Assembly (NCBI GenBank): GCA_026119855.1
Contig: JAOWBW010000006.1
Location: 310,001-374,000 of the forward strand
DNA from: Campanula takesimana
Taxonomy: Eukaryota > Streptophyta > Magnoliopsida > Asterales > Campanulaceae
DNA length: 64,000 bases
Direction of reading: 5' to 3'
The notes beneath the pieces are model-generated. The model saw nothing but the letters and a program-made list of their open reading frames with translations. It ran no database searches and was not told the origin of the DNA. This document shows, in pieces, positions 34,101-45,687 of the stretch; within the stretch, counting starts at the first letter, position 1; each line of letters opens with the position of its first letter. The translations under genes and the position numbers were made by a program.

Positions 34101-37100
34101 TCGATTATTTTTAAACAAATTTATGGATTTAAAAGTAAGAATTATTTTGCCGTGGTTTGGGTAGTATATGGTTCGGATTTCTGTTTTCATTGCTGGGGTT
34201 TTACTTTTCATAGGCTTCTTCCCCATTTTTGTACAGAATGTGAAGATAGAAAGTATAAAGGTTTCAAAAACTCAGATTTCACAAGTTTTTCCTCATTTTT
34301 GGGTAAGTGTGAATAATCTAGCTAGGTGAAATTGGAACATAATTGGGGGAATCGTAGTTAAGATTGAAGGGAGTATATTAATGTTCGCAATTAATTGGGT
34401 ATATTATGTAGAAAAAATATTTGAAGTTGGGTTGTGTGGGACGGTTTAGGGTTCTGGGTGGGGTGGGTCTTCAACCAGAGGAAGAAGGGGATAAAGGTTG
34501 AAGATGGATTAGACTGCTATAATTTTCCTATTTTACCCTTCGAAATCAGTCATGTGGATTGCACATGACTACTTAACTAAAAAAATTGGATGCCGTTAGT
34601 AATCACTGGCGCACAAAAAAAAATAGTTTAGGCTACGTAATGCAAAAAAAAAAAAAGAGTTGAGTAATCAAATTCACTCATCACTAATGGTTGGGTGACT
34701 TTTGATGCAATTCTTCCTATATATATTCACTTTATTGTTCTATTTTTATTTTTCCTGTTGCCCGCCTGCCTCCCTTCTACATTGTACCTCTTGTCAGCCT
34801 GTTGCGTTTGCCCTTAATAACTATGGTTCGTGGGTCAACTTATGGTCTTTTGGCGTTTAATGCCCTATGCTTTCCACTTCTGGCGTTCTAGGTTTAATAG
34901 ATGAAATAATGTCCAAATAAGTTGTTATACCCTGGCACAAAATGTTAGTAAACATTGTTGAGTCATTCATTTTTTATGTTTAGTTTGATGATTTACTATG
35001 AATTTTACTGATCCTGCCTGGTCTGTGGCTGTATTCTTAAGGTTTACATGTGGAAAGTTAGTTTGAGAATCTTGGATGAATCACTTGTATATTAAATCCT
35101 TGATTCCTGCAGGTTGTGGAACTTCTTATTCGGAAATTAGAAGGTGAACCTAGCTTCCATAAAAGAGTGGACCTTTTCTTTCTGGTGGATTCCATTACTC
35201 AGTGCTCACATTCTCAAAAAGGTAAAAAAAAAGAAAAAAAGGCCATATGAAATTGTACATCACCTGATATGTCTCTGTTGGTATATGTTTTTTTCCTCCA
35301 CAAATTCTTAACCCCTCCTCCACAAAGGTGCTGACTGTGTTTTCATTGTTTTATCTCCCTGGGAAATTAATTTGACTCTATTCCACTTTATTTTGGCAAG
35401 AAAATTAATGTGGTGGCTGTTAATATTGACTTCAGAAATAATATTTGTGATTCCGACAGCCGGGAATCCCTACCTGTTTTTCTCTTGTTGGCCTCACTTT
35501 TTGTTATGCTTCTTCAGGCATTGCTGGAGCCTCCTATATTCCCACAGTTCAATCGGCATTGTCTCGTCTATTAGGAGCTGCTGCTCCACCTGGAGCTGCT
35601 GCTCGTGAGAATCGTCGTCAATGTCTTAAGGTGACTTCACATCTTGTTCAATGATCCCCTCTTCTTTCTTGAGACATCTGACTCTGTAAATTTCTAGGTT
35701 TTGCGATTGTGGCTTGAGAGGAAAATTTTGCCAGAACCTCTTCTTCGGCGCTATATGGATGACATTGGAGCTTCAAATGACGACCCATCTGCTGGGATTT
35801 TCCCCAAGCGCCCTTCTCGAGCAGAGCGGTCTATAGATGACCCAATTAGAGAAATGGAAGGCATGCTTGTTGACGAGTATGGAAGGTGAAGATTATTTCT
35901 TTTGTTATGCTTTAGTTTGAAGATTATCGTGCCCTAATTTGCAAGTGTGACGTTTGGAGGTCTTTGGTATTTTCTGTCGTCGTGAGCTTAAAGTCTTTGA
36001 TGTGGGGTTGGTTTTTTTGTGTGGAAACTTGTATCTATAACAGATGCTAAATTGAAATGATATAGGATATCTGGAACTCAGTGTAGTTGAAGTATTCCGA
36101 TGTTTATGCACTAGCTATTTGTCTATTAGGGTTTGCAGCTCAATTTAGTATTGCTCCCTCCGCCCCTAACTAAACGTCCCAATTCATTTTTGGAAAGCTG
36201 ATTAATATATTTTTATTTTTCCACAAATGCCCTTCCACCTAATAATTAAGGGAAATGATGTGTGTACGAGTGAGTGGTGACTCTGAAGAAAGAGATTGCT
36301 GTGCAATAATTGGCTTCTTGTAATGCGTATGCATGGAAGTTTGGCCCCTCAATTTTTCAAAGATACTTTAATAGAATAATTTGGGGGGAGGGGAGGGGAG
36401 GGGTATAATCGGAGTAACATGGTAATAATAATGATATAAATGCAATTGAGTCTTTTTAGTTTGGGATAGACTCAATGTAAACATTTTGTATGGTGCTGTT
36501 GATTATGTAGTTATGCCATTACAAAACCTTAGTTTATTTCATGAGCAGCTTTTTGTGTGGAATATTTGGATTTGACTTGTCTGCTTCTATGTGCTACTAT
36601 AAACGTGATGCTACTTCAGTCGCCTACCACAAAACAAAAGCTCACATTAATAAGATTCCTCACGAAGGCATCCACACCAATCTTGATGTCTATATCTCCC
36701 TTTACCACTTGTGCCATTTCTATAAACTTGCATTTGTTGACATGAAGACATTTTAATCATCTTGGTTAAAGGTATTATAAGAAAGTAGTTATTTTATATG
36801 CATTGGATTTCTAAGTAATTAAGCTTTTTGAGACATCCATTATAGCAGAGTTAGCAATAAATATGAGAGTGAGGGAGTAAGCTTTCTTTCTGTGTTAGGA
36901 CTTCATTTTATTTCTTGTAGCAAGTATCTCAAAATTTGAGTAAGATGTAGTATTTCTGATATTTCATCTCATTTGTTGGATTTGCATTTTTTGAGCTTGT
37001 GCTGTATGTTGATATAGGCAAATGAGCATTTTCCTTGGTCTATCTTTGATTGTTGACTCAGTATATTAGTTTCTATTAAGACTTCAAATTCATTATCCTG

Positions 37101-40100
37101 AGTCATATGTCGAATTTAACGAGTCAGTCGTTTCGTAATATCAGGACATATAACCTGCATTTTCATTTTTTAAATTTTCGTGATTGAATTTATTTACGTC
37201 ATGATGATGATCATTGTTCTTTTTAACAAATGCTGAACAACCTTTTCCTCGCTCTTGTTTCAGCAATGCAACATTTCAGTTGCCTGGCTTTTTAACTTCT
37301 CATGTATTTGAAGAAGAGGAAGAAGAAGATATTCCCAGCATTTTGCATAAAGGAGTCAGTGGATCAATAGCAGAGCCATCCCCTTCTGCAGCAGCGCCCG
37401 AAACATGTTCTGTGACTCCAAATGATAGGCGGCATTGCATCTTAGAGGATGTGGATGGTGAACTTGAAATGGAGGATGTGTCTGGACACCTTCACTCAAA
37501 AGACGAAAGACCGTTGATTATGGATGAATCCTACAATATTGATTTAAGAAAGCAAGGTTTTGAGACTACCTTAGAAGCACCTTCGACCAATTTCGACGAT
37601 TTGTCCCCTCTATATGAGGGTTCTCCTCCGTTGCCTCTTGATTCTCCCCCTCCAACCCCGCCTTTGCCTTCTTCACCTCCGCCAACACCACCACCACCAC
37701 CACCAGGGCTACCCCCACCTCCATTATCTCCATCTCCACCCCCGCCCCCACCTCCTTCTTTTTTGCCTCCTCTTCCATCACAACCCCACACATTTCCTCC
37801 ACCTCATCCAGGCCCTTCACCATCTTTACCACCTCAGCCCTCTACGTCGTCACAACATTTGCACTCATATCAACCGTCAATACCAAGTGCTTCACCAAAT
37901 ATTGCATTTTCTCCCCTTGTACCACATGAATACAGTGTCCCACCTAGTGTAAGTTATTAGCTACCATTATGATGGTAATGTTTGTATGCAATTCCTGGAA
38001 CATAATATATTCCTCAATGTTGCAGGGATACCAGCTACTACCAGTTGCTGCTAACAATCGTCATGGAGTTCACGTTGATGGTGCTGTAAGAAGTGAAATG
38101 TTCCCACAACAACCATCCTATATTCCTGCAGGAGTGGACAGTTCTCGAGAACCATCTGGCTTTAATCCTTCAAGGTCTCTGGACTATGCGCATGATGCAT
38201 ATGCAAACCGACAAGGTTCTCATTCCAGCCACCAGTTCCAAATCAATGCATCTTTGCCTCAAAGAGTATTCAATCCCACACCTTCACCTCAAGGACCATC
38301 GGGTCATTTTCCGTATCCAAATCCCTCAGCGCAGCATCATCCGTATGCTCCCCCATATGCATCGACTACACATGCTGATGCTCCAAGGCGATATGGTGCA
38401 GATGAACGGTGGAGGATACCCTCAAATGAGTATAATGCTGATAGTCAGCGTGGTGCATGGGTGAATGGAGTGAGACCTTCACTATCTTCAGGCCCCTCTT
38501 TTGCTGCTGAAGGTATGTCTAGCATTTCTTTACTTGCTTACAGTCTTTTGGTTTTCTTGCATGCCTTCAGATAATATACTTTTAAGAAGCATGTATATCC
38601 TTCTTATAGTAAAGTACCCTTTTCATCCCTAACCTATATAACTTTTTTCCTTTTCGTCCTTGAGCTAATTTTTTTTTCCGATTTCATCCTTATCGTATGC
38701 ATTTGTAGGACCATGTAGTCCTTCCGTCACTTGACAGTTTAAATTTTCGTTAAATCATGCCTATGTGTAATTTTTTTCCTACGTGGCATAGTTGTATCAC
38801 CATTTATGCTGACGTAAAAGTATTAAGGGGCCTAACTATAATTGAAAGAAACAATTGGACTTTTCCAAATTAATAAATAATATAAGGGGTGAATATAGAA
38901 TATTCTAACCATAATTAAAAACCTATATCTCTAATTCTACCCAGATCAGACCCCAACCCGTACCCTCACCTCTTACCCACACCATTCCCAACCCACCAGC
39001 CAAACCAAGCTTTGAGTTCACCGGCGCAACCTCCTGTAACCCCGTCCTAATCGCCTGCGCTTAGAAAGAACTAAAAACCGCCGGTGCAGCTCCATTAATT
39101 CCGGCGAGTTCATGAACCGAACACCAACCAAGCTCACTCCCGTCCGACTATGTCTCCTCGTGTCCGTCTTCATCGTCCCTTTCTCCTCTCCGTCTTCATC
39201 GCCTGATCCGCCTCTCTCCCTCCCATCTCTCTTCTCTCTCTCCAACGATTGCCACAGTCCGACCAGATCTGATTTGTTTAATTTGTCAATTGTAGGTGCT
39301 GTTTGTATTTGATGATTTATAGGTTTGAATGTGGGTGTGCTTTTGATGATTTAAAAGGGATGTTAATGGTGGGCTGGTGTTTGGAAATGGTGGTGTGGTG
39401 GGTGGTGGCGGCTGTGGGTGGTCTTTTAGATGGTGGTGCCGTGGTGGGTGGAAGTTTTGACGTGGAGGATGACGGTTTAAGGGGTTATTTGAAAAATTGT
39501 TGGTATTACACTAAAAATTATTAGTTACACCTTACATAGTTTATAAGTTTGCATTTTTACCCTTAAAATATCCACATCAGCAATTTTGTATATGCTAGGT
39601 TAATGACTGTGTGCATAGTCAGCAATTTTGTTGCCACGTTTTAATAAATAATACGCATGATTTAATAGAAATTTATACGGCAAAGTGACGGAAGGACTAC
39701 ATGATCCCACAAATGCATACGATAAGGATGAAATCGAAAAAAAATAGTTTTGGGACTAAAAGGAAAAAAGTTGAATAGGTTAAGGATGAGAAGGGTATAT
39801 CATGTTATTTTGCTTGCATAGACATACATGTAGTGGTGGGGACGGGGTTGCAATCTACTACGTAATATTTCATGTTATACTGTCATATGGGGTATGTAGT
39901 CCATTGCATCTAACACTAAGTTAATTCTAACTGGTGTAAATCTGGTTATCGACATACAAAATCCTACATAAATTTTGGGAATTACCTAGCCCCATATTGG
40001 AATAATGAATGTTATGCGTGTCTGATTTGATGTGTATTTCTTAATCTGCGTAAAGAATAATAAGAGTTTGAGTTTTATTCGGCTAAGAATGCAGAGAATT

Positions 40101-43100
40101 GAAACTAGGGTTGAATTTACTGCATGGATCTAGTGTCATGCATTTTAGACCCAACTTTTTTTATGCACAACAATCTTTTGAATTGAGATGTTTGGAAAAT
40201 GTGCTACTCTTTGTGTTCTTTAATTCAGGAAGAGTTTTTCCATTCAAAATGCTTGTAATTGTAGTCATCCATATCCATCTATTGTCTAGTTGTTTTGGCC
40301 TACACAGATGGAATCGCAGTTTCTTTTTCTTAAAAGTTCTATGATCATCGTTAATCATGGTGTTTATCTATCTGTTATCGGGTGAATGAAGCACTGCTGA
40401 TGGATTTTACGATTCTTGTTTAGTGTTTCTTAGCACTTGGAAGTTATGACTGCCAATCACAGCACAGATAAATTGGCTTTAATCCTGAAGAAAAAAGTTG
40501 TAACATGTCTCATCCAAAAAAGAAAACATAAAAATGGAAAAAGTATATGGATTATAATGAGCTCAACTATTATGAACCAGAATCTTTAGGCATTATAGTA
40601 GGCTTATTAACTCGTAAGATAATGACTTGTATAACCTGACAATAACCCTCTTCATGAGAAGAGATGGTATCACATGATTCACATGTCTAATGTGTGCTGA
40701 TGAGAGAACATGTAACTGTGCAGTTGTAGGAATTAGATAAGAAATTTAAGTTCAATTTCGAGAACGAGAACTGAGGGATGAGCTAGTAATCGAATACCTG
40801 CATGTTTGCTGACTAGAGGGGATACTTTTGCAATGATTTCATCGCCATTTTACAAAAGTTAAGAGTTGGACATGTATTGGAGTTGTGCACAATGTTGGGA
40901 AGTTAATCCACATGTTTATACTAGCATCATCCCTGTTTACATCGTGTGCGCATACTCTAAGATAATTGGATGAACATCTGATAGGCTAAGAAAAGGAATG
41001 CGTTAGATTTGCTTGGACTTACACTTGAAAGAAAAAGGGAGTTTATTCCATGAGTGAATCTAACCTTGAAGATCTGGGTTTGGTGTGAAATGTGGATCTA
41101 TAGAGATAAAAGAATGGCCGTAAGTAATACTTGGAAAGGTGACATAATTGAAGTGTCTGTTAATGAAATGTTGAAAAAAGTAGTGGTGGTGGGGGGGGGG
41201 GGGGGGGGGAGAAGGTTTCCTGCTTTGAAATCGTTTTTTGTGAAGACAGACACTGGCTATGCATTTATGCTTTTGGGGAATGCATATGATAAATTAAGTT
41301 CGGTTATGATAGGGATAGGCTAGTAGAATAAATGTACGTACATATGTATTGATGAAATGGTTTACTTTTGGGAAGTTTTCCTTTGATATTTAAGTAGGTA
41401 CAGAGTGGGGCATGGATCCCTCTGGGATCATATAGTATCATCCCTCGAACATAGGCAGTAAGATAATTAAACTATGATAGATTAAAAGTGGAAAGCTTAA
41501 CATTCAATTGGAGTTTCTCTTGAATAAAATCAATGGTTACTGCATGAGAGGAGAAACCTGTATCATAGTCCTTCCGTTTCATCTCACTTGAGACCAAAAA
41601 TTTTGGCACATAAATTAAGGAAAAGTAGGAGAGAGAAATAGTGGGAGGAGGTGTTTGTGAGTATGAAAAATTAAATAGGAGAGAGAATGAGTGGGAGGAA
41701 TAGTAAGTTGATTGGTGTTGTGAGTGTAAAAGTAAAGTAAGAGAGAGAATGAGTGGGAGGAATAGTAAAAATTCTTTACCATTTTGGGCAGTCTCAAGTC
41801 ACGTGGAACGGACGAAAAAGGAAATAAGTCCCAAGTGACATGCAACGGAGGGAGTATGATTGTGGTGTTAGATGTGACTGTATTAAGATAAAACAAATAG
41901 CCTAGGAAAAGAATGCTTGGAACCTTAAAGCATAAGCCGTGTAATTGAGGAAAATACAAAAATTTCTGAGGGTGAAACTTTGGAAACAGTGGGCACAGAA
42001 AAGCTCTATTGAAATTGCTTTTCAGCGGCCATATAGGAAACGACAACGTGGAATTCTTGGAAGCATTAATCTGTATATTTATTCTTTAGAGAGGAGTTTG
42101 AGGGGGAAGATTGAAACACTCAATATGATATTGTAAGATATCAGGAGTTTTTTTGTGATTGGAGAACAGTTTTGATAGGTCTTTTTTGCTTTTCCACCCA
42201 AAATTGCAGTGGACATGCAGTTTATCTGTACATTCACCCGACCCCCCACTTAGAGAAAATAGAAGAAGAAAACTAAATTAATAAATATTACAATATGTAA
42301 AGCTTTTAAAGTTTTGATAGGGCTGCACAAGTTATTCTGAAAAAATGGGCTCGAGGTAAAGCAAACTGATCCATATAATTGGCTGGTTTCACTTTTAGTT
42401 CTCCTGAAAACTGGGCCTTCGGTTTTGTTTCAGGTTCATCTATCCACAGAGAAAAACAGAATCCAACCTAACCGATAAGAAAGGAGTAGAAGTGTACCGT
42501 GTATGATTCTAGCTATATAGTAATCCTGGTACATAAGAAAAGTTGAGCCCGATGTCTCACCCAGGTTCTGTTGTTTCCGCCAGCACAATTGCCATTTTCT
42601 ATGCTTAAAATATGTGACCTACAAGCAAACCCTTGGATCTTGTTAACACTGTTAAGTACACCATTTTCGACATCGAATGTGTCAATCCACCGGATCTGCC
42701 ATCAATACTATCTAATCTACCCTAGTTGCCACCAGATCCACCATCCACACCGTCCCATTGTCCCTTCCAGCCACCTGGTTTACAATCAAATTGTCCGGCC
42801 TACCCTTGCTGCCACCTAGTCCACCATGTAAGCCATCAGATCTACCCTTCTGATCGCTAGTTCTGTCTTCCCGCCACAACCCAAACCTGCGTAAAGTAAG
42901 TGGTTCACCTCGTTTATCTTTGCCTTTCCGTTTTTCTGTTTTTCTATGTTTGGCTATTTTCTTCTTTTCCTGTTAAAGAGAGGGGAAGAGAGGGTTTAGG
43001 CCCCAAACTGAGAAAAGAGGAAACTGAACCGGTGAAGCAAATGCAAGAACTCGGTTCATATTTGTGCTGGTTGGTTTTGTTTTTTTTAGAAAATGTGGTA

Positions 43101-43957
43101 ATCGAGTTTTTGGTTTCAGTTTGGCTCAAACTGTTGGAAACAGCCCCCAAGCAATACCATTAACAACACTATCCACACAACCCCACTGGCCCCCGCCTCC
43201 CCCCCCAAAAAAAAATAATAAATAATAAATAAATAAATAAAATTGAAAGATTTGCATGGCTTACGTAGTCTTCCCCCTTTACACCCTCCCAAATAGAGAA
43301 AAAAAAAAAAATAGAAGAAAGAAAAGAAAATTGTGAGCAAGAAAATTATGTATGTAGACTAAAAAAAAAACAAAGTACAGCAGGTATAACTTTAAGTCTG
43401 AACTCTTAAACTAACTTTGCAATTGCTTCAAAGCACCCCCCCCCCCCCCCCCTCTCCTCCCACACACAACAACAACAACAACAACATCAAAAGAAAGAAG
43501 AGAAATATCTTGAATTTGTGATGCTATAATGGTAGTGGTAAGGGAGGCCTTGGAAAGGCATGTGATGATGAATATGAGATTTTCTTGACTTTAGTTTTTT
43601 TTTTTTTTTTTTTTTTTTTGGGCGAGACATTGAGTTATCTTTGAGGTTAAGCACTTGACCATGTTGACAGTTCTAATATTAACTCACTTTTTGTTAGGTT
43701 ATTATCGGCCACCAGTTGAGAGGCCGCCAACAAATAATATTGGTTTTCAACCCTCGGGGCTCAATGCAGTTCCAACCGGTGCTCCAATTCCAGGTGACTT
43801 TTTGTATATGAATGTATAGTATCGATTTAATTGAACCACTCCAATCAAATGTGTTGAATACGAGTAACTCGGTGTAGTGTCTTCAGGTCACAGTGGTTCG
43901 CAGTTGATGCCTGGTAGACCAGACATATCTTCCCTAAATAATTGGAGGCCAGCTTAA
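25139..43957 (+). CDS. HUA2: HUA2-type PWWP and CID domain protein
   Basis: Eleven exons: 25139-25249, 26528-26604, 27656-29890, 29975-30482, 35113-35221, 35518-35630, 35698-35885, 37264-37948, 38026-38512, 43698-43793, 43887-43957. All introns are GT-AG with matching phases, and the total is 4,680 nt or 1,559 residues. A PWWP domain (about 20-80: LGDLVLAKVKGFPAWPAKIS, then YFVHFFGTQEIAFVAP) should bind chromatin. A long Ser/Lys-rich region holds nuclear localisation-like PPTKRRRRAL (about 498) and KRRAVRLFDEDDDEEPKTP (about 544). An RNA polymerase II CTD-interacting (CID/RPR) domain spans about 936-1075 (VVRDAFEGMIETLSRTKDSI ... RLWLERKILPEPLLRRYMDD). A polyproline tract is at about 1230-1310, and the conserved ending is PGRPDISSLNNWRPA. 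In Arabidopsis, HUA2 promotes correct AGAMOUS mRNA processing and expression of FLC-type flowering repressors. The protein is longer than I recall for Arabidopsis (about 1,390). Confidence 0.96.
25250..26527 (+). other. HUA2 intron 1
   Basis: It starts GTTTAT and ends TTCACCCCAG. It is 1,278 bp and T-rich, with G-runs at about 25499-25514 and 26350-26360. No transposon ends were recognised. An in-frame read-through of exon 1 would stop at 25729. Confidence 0.8.
26605..27655 (+). other. HUA2 intron 2
   Basis: Donor GTAAGT, acceptor TTTTGTGCAG, 1,051 bp. It splits codon ATA of GTQEIAF. Nothing else was recognised in it. Confidence 0.85.
30697..30947. mobile_element. Possible worn Stowaway-type MITE
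   Basis: TA plus CTCCGTGTCAAAATCAG on the left and GGGATGGAGGGTG plus TA on the right resemble Stowaway ends at a typical distance (251 bp), but the inverted match is weak. Confidence 0.4.
32073..32250 (+). mobile_element. Au-type SINE
   Basis: The sequence has the Pol III B-box-like GGTTCGAAC (32118-32126), then the features I know from the plant Au SINE family: GCAGCCTCT, AAGGCTGTCTACATTATGCC, GTGGCCCCCACCCTTCCC, then TGGACCCCACACATAG and a T-rich end (ACCTTTTT at 32250). It is about 178 bp in HUA2 intron 4, in sense orientation. The family assignment is from memory of the consensus; the start is approximate. Confidence 0.75.
33012..33412. mobile_element. TIR element with 10-bp target duplication
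   Basis: The ends are CTATGTTACCTGGACAC and, complemented, CTCTGTTACCCGGACTC. AGCATGCATC lies on both sides (33002-33011 and 33413-33422). It is 401 bp. The interior is full of TCCG/CGGA words (GTGTCCGGGTGTCGTGTCGG, GGACACGATACGTATC). A 9-10-bp duplication points to a Mutator-type transposase. Confidence 0.82.
33440..33460. repeat. (CA)n microsatellite
   Basis: An uninterrupted AC run between two transposons in HUA2 intron 4. The following long-TIR element appears to start in it, which blurs its target duplication. Confidence 0.9.
33461..34720. mobile_element. Long-TIR (Mutator-like) non-autonomous element, copy 1
   Basis: Arms of more than 300 bp are imperfect inverted copies: the left starts ATAGGAAAAATTGCATCAAT, the right complement ATAGGAAGAATTGCATCAAA. 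The matching continues through CACCCAAC.ATTAG.GATGAG, GCATCCAATTTTTTT, GAAGGGTAAAATAGGAAA and GACCCACCCCACCCAGAACC to ACTCCCTTCAATC. It is 1,260 bp. The centre (33780-34320) encodes no recognised protein; a frame at 33993 (SHCNKRGGGAALETCDL) might be a captured or transposon zinc-finger scrap. Confidence 0.82.
35886..37263 (+). other. HUA2 intron 7
   Basis: 1,378 bp, donor GTGAAG, acceptor TTGTTTCAG. It contains a Stowaway-like left end (GCTCCCTCCGCCCCTAACTA near 36153) without a clear partner and a GGGGAGGGGAGGGG run near 36385. It splits the serine codon of EYGSNATFQ. Confidence 0.8.
38606..39809. mobile_element. Long-TIR (Mutator-like) non-autonomous element, copy 2
   Basis: Inverted arms of at least 150 bp. 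The left reads TACCCTTTTCATCCCTAACC, then ATTTCATCCTTATCGTATGC and GTAGTCCTTCCGTCACTT. The right complement reads TACCCTTCTCATCCTTAACC, then the same two blocks almost unchanged. The interior is CT-rich on the left (39160-39240) and GGTGGTGG-rich on the right (39360-39460). Ends are approximate, since I could not fix the target duplication. Confidence 0.78.
41568..41854. mobile_element. Stowaway-type MITE in HUA2 intron 9
   Basis: Left GTCCTTCCGTTTCATCTCAC, right complement CTCCCTCCGTTGCATGTCAC, TA at 41566-41567 and 41855-41856. It is 287 bp. The interior GAGAATGAGTGGGAGGAATA occurs twice in tandem within it and is shared with the elements at 470-728 and 17089-18911. Confidence 0.85.
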
Positions 43958-44160
43958 CGAAGGCTGTTGCATTTTATAGACACGTAAGTAATTTTTACTC
44001 GTCCACTTCATTCTACATTTCTGTTATTATTATTATTATTATTATTATTTATGGGCCTCCTTTTTCGTTATCTCCCATCATCTTCTTGCTTGCTAGACTA
44101 CTTATATATGTGGATGTTATTCTTATATATTCAGTTCTTGGTGATGACCCGTATTAGAAT
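43958..44160 (+). other. HUA2 3' untranslated region, possible extra intron
   Basis: After the stop (TAA, 43955-43957) a good donor (ACACGTAAGT, 43980-43989) is followed by an ATT microsatellite (44022-44050) and a possible acceptor TATTAG at about 44157. A spliced 3' untranslated region is therefore possible; it would need transcript evidence. Confidence 0.35.
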
Positions 44161-44883
44161 ATGTGGCCGTGTTCTCAAGAACAGATCACTTTTTTGGATG
44201 AGAAGTCAGCGACTGGTGGACGAAGCTTTCAAGGAATTGTAGAGGCTGTTGGCGGGACTGTATATTGTAGTTTTTCCTGGCAAACGCTTTCCTGGGAATT
44301 TTCTTCAAGTGTAAGCACATGTTACTCATTTAATACACCTATTAACTGCTGTAACTATACTTGATATTATACTACATAAATTAAATCAAATTATTTTGAC
44401 ATCTTCTGAGGTCTACACCCTTTTTTTCCCAAAAAGGAAAATTTAAAAAATAAAATCGAAAATAACAAAAGAAGGAAAGGGTACATTTTTGTTTCTTTTC
44501 GTTTCACAGTCTATCTGCCACTGAAAACTTTGTTAGCAACACTTCTCACAGATATATTCCATTTCGTTATTTGCATTTATATTCTCACCAAATCAGTTAA
44601 ATGGATATGTCTGCCTGAATCTATAACTTATTTTAAATGGACTTGGTCTTTTCTTCATGCGTTATTGCTCGAGTTGTCTAATATCTGTTATGCGATTTCT
44701 GTTGTGCATAATGATTTTGATGTTTTTTGTAGTGCAGTAAATTCAAGGTTTTTCATTGATTAGTTTCATGTCTAACACGCTTTCTGCTACTTCTAGTTTG
44801 CATTAGTTCCCTTTTTTGAAGCCAGTATTCAGTTCAAATACTCGGGGATGGAGTCATAGATAGTTAGATTGATGAATAATGCG
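44161..44883. other. HUA2 downstream region
   Basis: No family-like coding frame and no bounded repeat. It probably includes the end of the HUA2 transcript and then spacer DNA. Confidence 0.4.
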
Positions 44884-44885
44884 TA

Positions 44886-45056
44886 CTCCCTCTATCCCAA
44901 AACGATCTTTAGATTTGACTATTCAGACTTTTTAAGGATACATACACTTGCTTCACTAGCCATGTTGTGATAGCCTAAATTGTAAAAATGGAAAGACTTT
45001 TTGGGACAGTAAAAATTAGAAAATGAGAAGATCGATTCGATTCGGTACAGAGGGAG
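44886..45056. mobile_element. Short Stowaway-type MITE
   Basis: Left CTCCCTCTATCCCAAAACGA, right complement CTCCCTCTGTACCGAATCGA, TA at 44884-44885 and 45057-45058. It is 171 bp. Confidence 0.85.
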
Positions 45057-45549
45057 TATTATGCAGGAGTAACTAGACAGTAACCCATAGATGAGATCGG
45101 TAGTCATGATTGCTGTTGATTTGTTGGTCCTTTCACCAAAATTGTCGTCCTTTTGATGGATAGAAATCAAGAAAGCAGTTGCTGAACATAATTGATAAGA
45201 GAATGTGGAATTTACATTGTATGGTTAAGAAGGAACTGGGCTGATCTGAAACGAATTGCAAATGATGGCTTGCTCCTCCATCCAAGCCTATATTGGTGGC
45301 ATAGAAAATACTCTTTCTGGAATGTCAAAATATCATTTTAAGGAAAATTAGAAAATCTCTACGTTTCATACAATTTAGTGGTCATGTAATCTTTTTTTTT
45401 TTTTTCCATATATATAGTTTCGCATTGATAAAGAGACTAAAGAAGAAAAAAATGGTAAACAAATAGTCTAGGGACAGTTTTTCAAAAATACGTCATTCAT
45501 TTTAGGACAAAAAAATCTTCAAAATAGACATTCATTTAAAGATAGTGTA

Positions 45550-45650
45550 GTCTCTGACTCTTTTTGTCCCTAAATGAATGTTTAAATTTAATTTTAAAGG
45601 ATATTTTGATTTTTTTTTTTTTTACTTTTTATATAATTTAGTTGGAAAGA

Positions 45651-45687
<37 letters not shown>

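Larger units (their letters stand above)
30483..35112 (+). other. HUA2 intron 4, filled with transposons
   Basis: 4,630 bp between donor GTAAGA and acceptor TCCTGCAG, falling inside the CID domain between IANE and VVELLIRK. It holds a possible MITE (30697-30947), an Au-type SINE (32073-32250), a 401-bp TIR element (33012-33412) and a long-TIR element (33461-34720). The remainder is T-rich intron DNA. Confidence 0.85.
38513..43697 (+). other. HUA2 intron 9, filled with repeats
   Basis: 5,185 bp, the largest intron, donor GTATGT, acceptor TTTTTGTTAG. It contains a long-TIR element (38606-39809), a MITE (41568-41854), a G-run of about 20 (41190-41210), a C-run (43435-43452), A- and T-runs (43597-43620), and CCACC-rich DNA at 42700-42860 without recognised origin. 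No second gene was seen. Confidence 0.8.

Noticed and set aside
37531..37832. Minus-strand Gly-rich frames opposite the HUA2 polyproline tract
   Set aside because: They are antisense shadows of CCA/CCT-rich coding sequence in exon 8.
41615..42046. 143-codon minus-strand frame in HUA2 intron 9
   Set aside because: Half of it is antisense of a MITE; no domain, and no splice partners were found.
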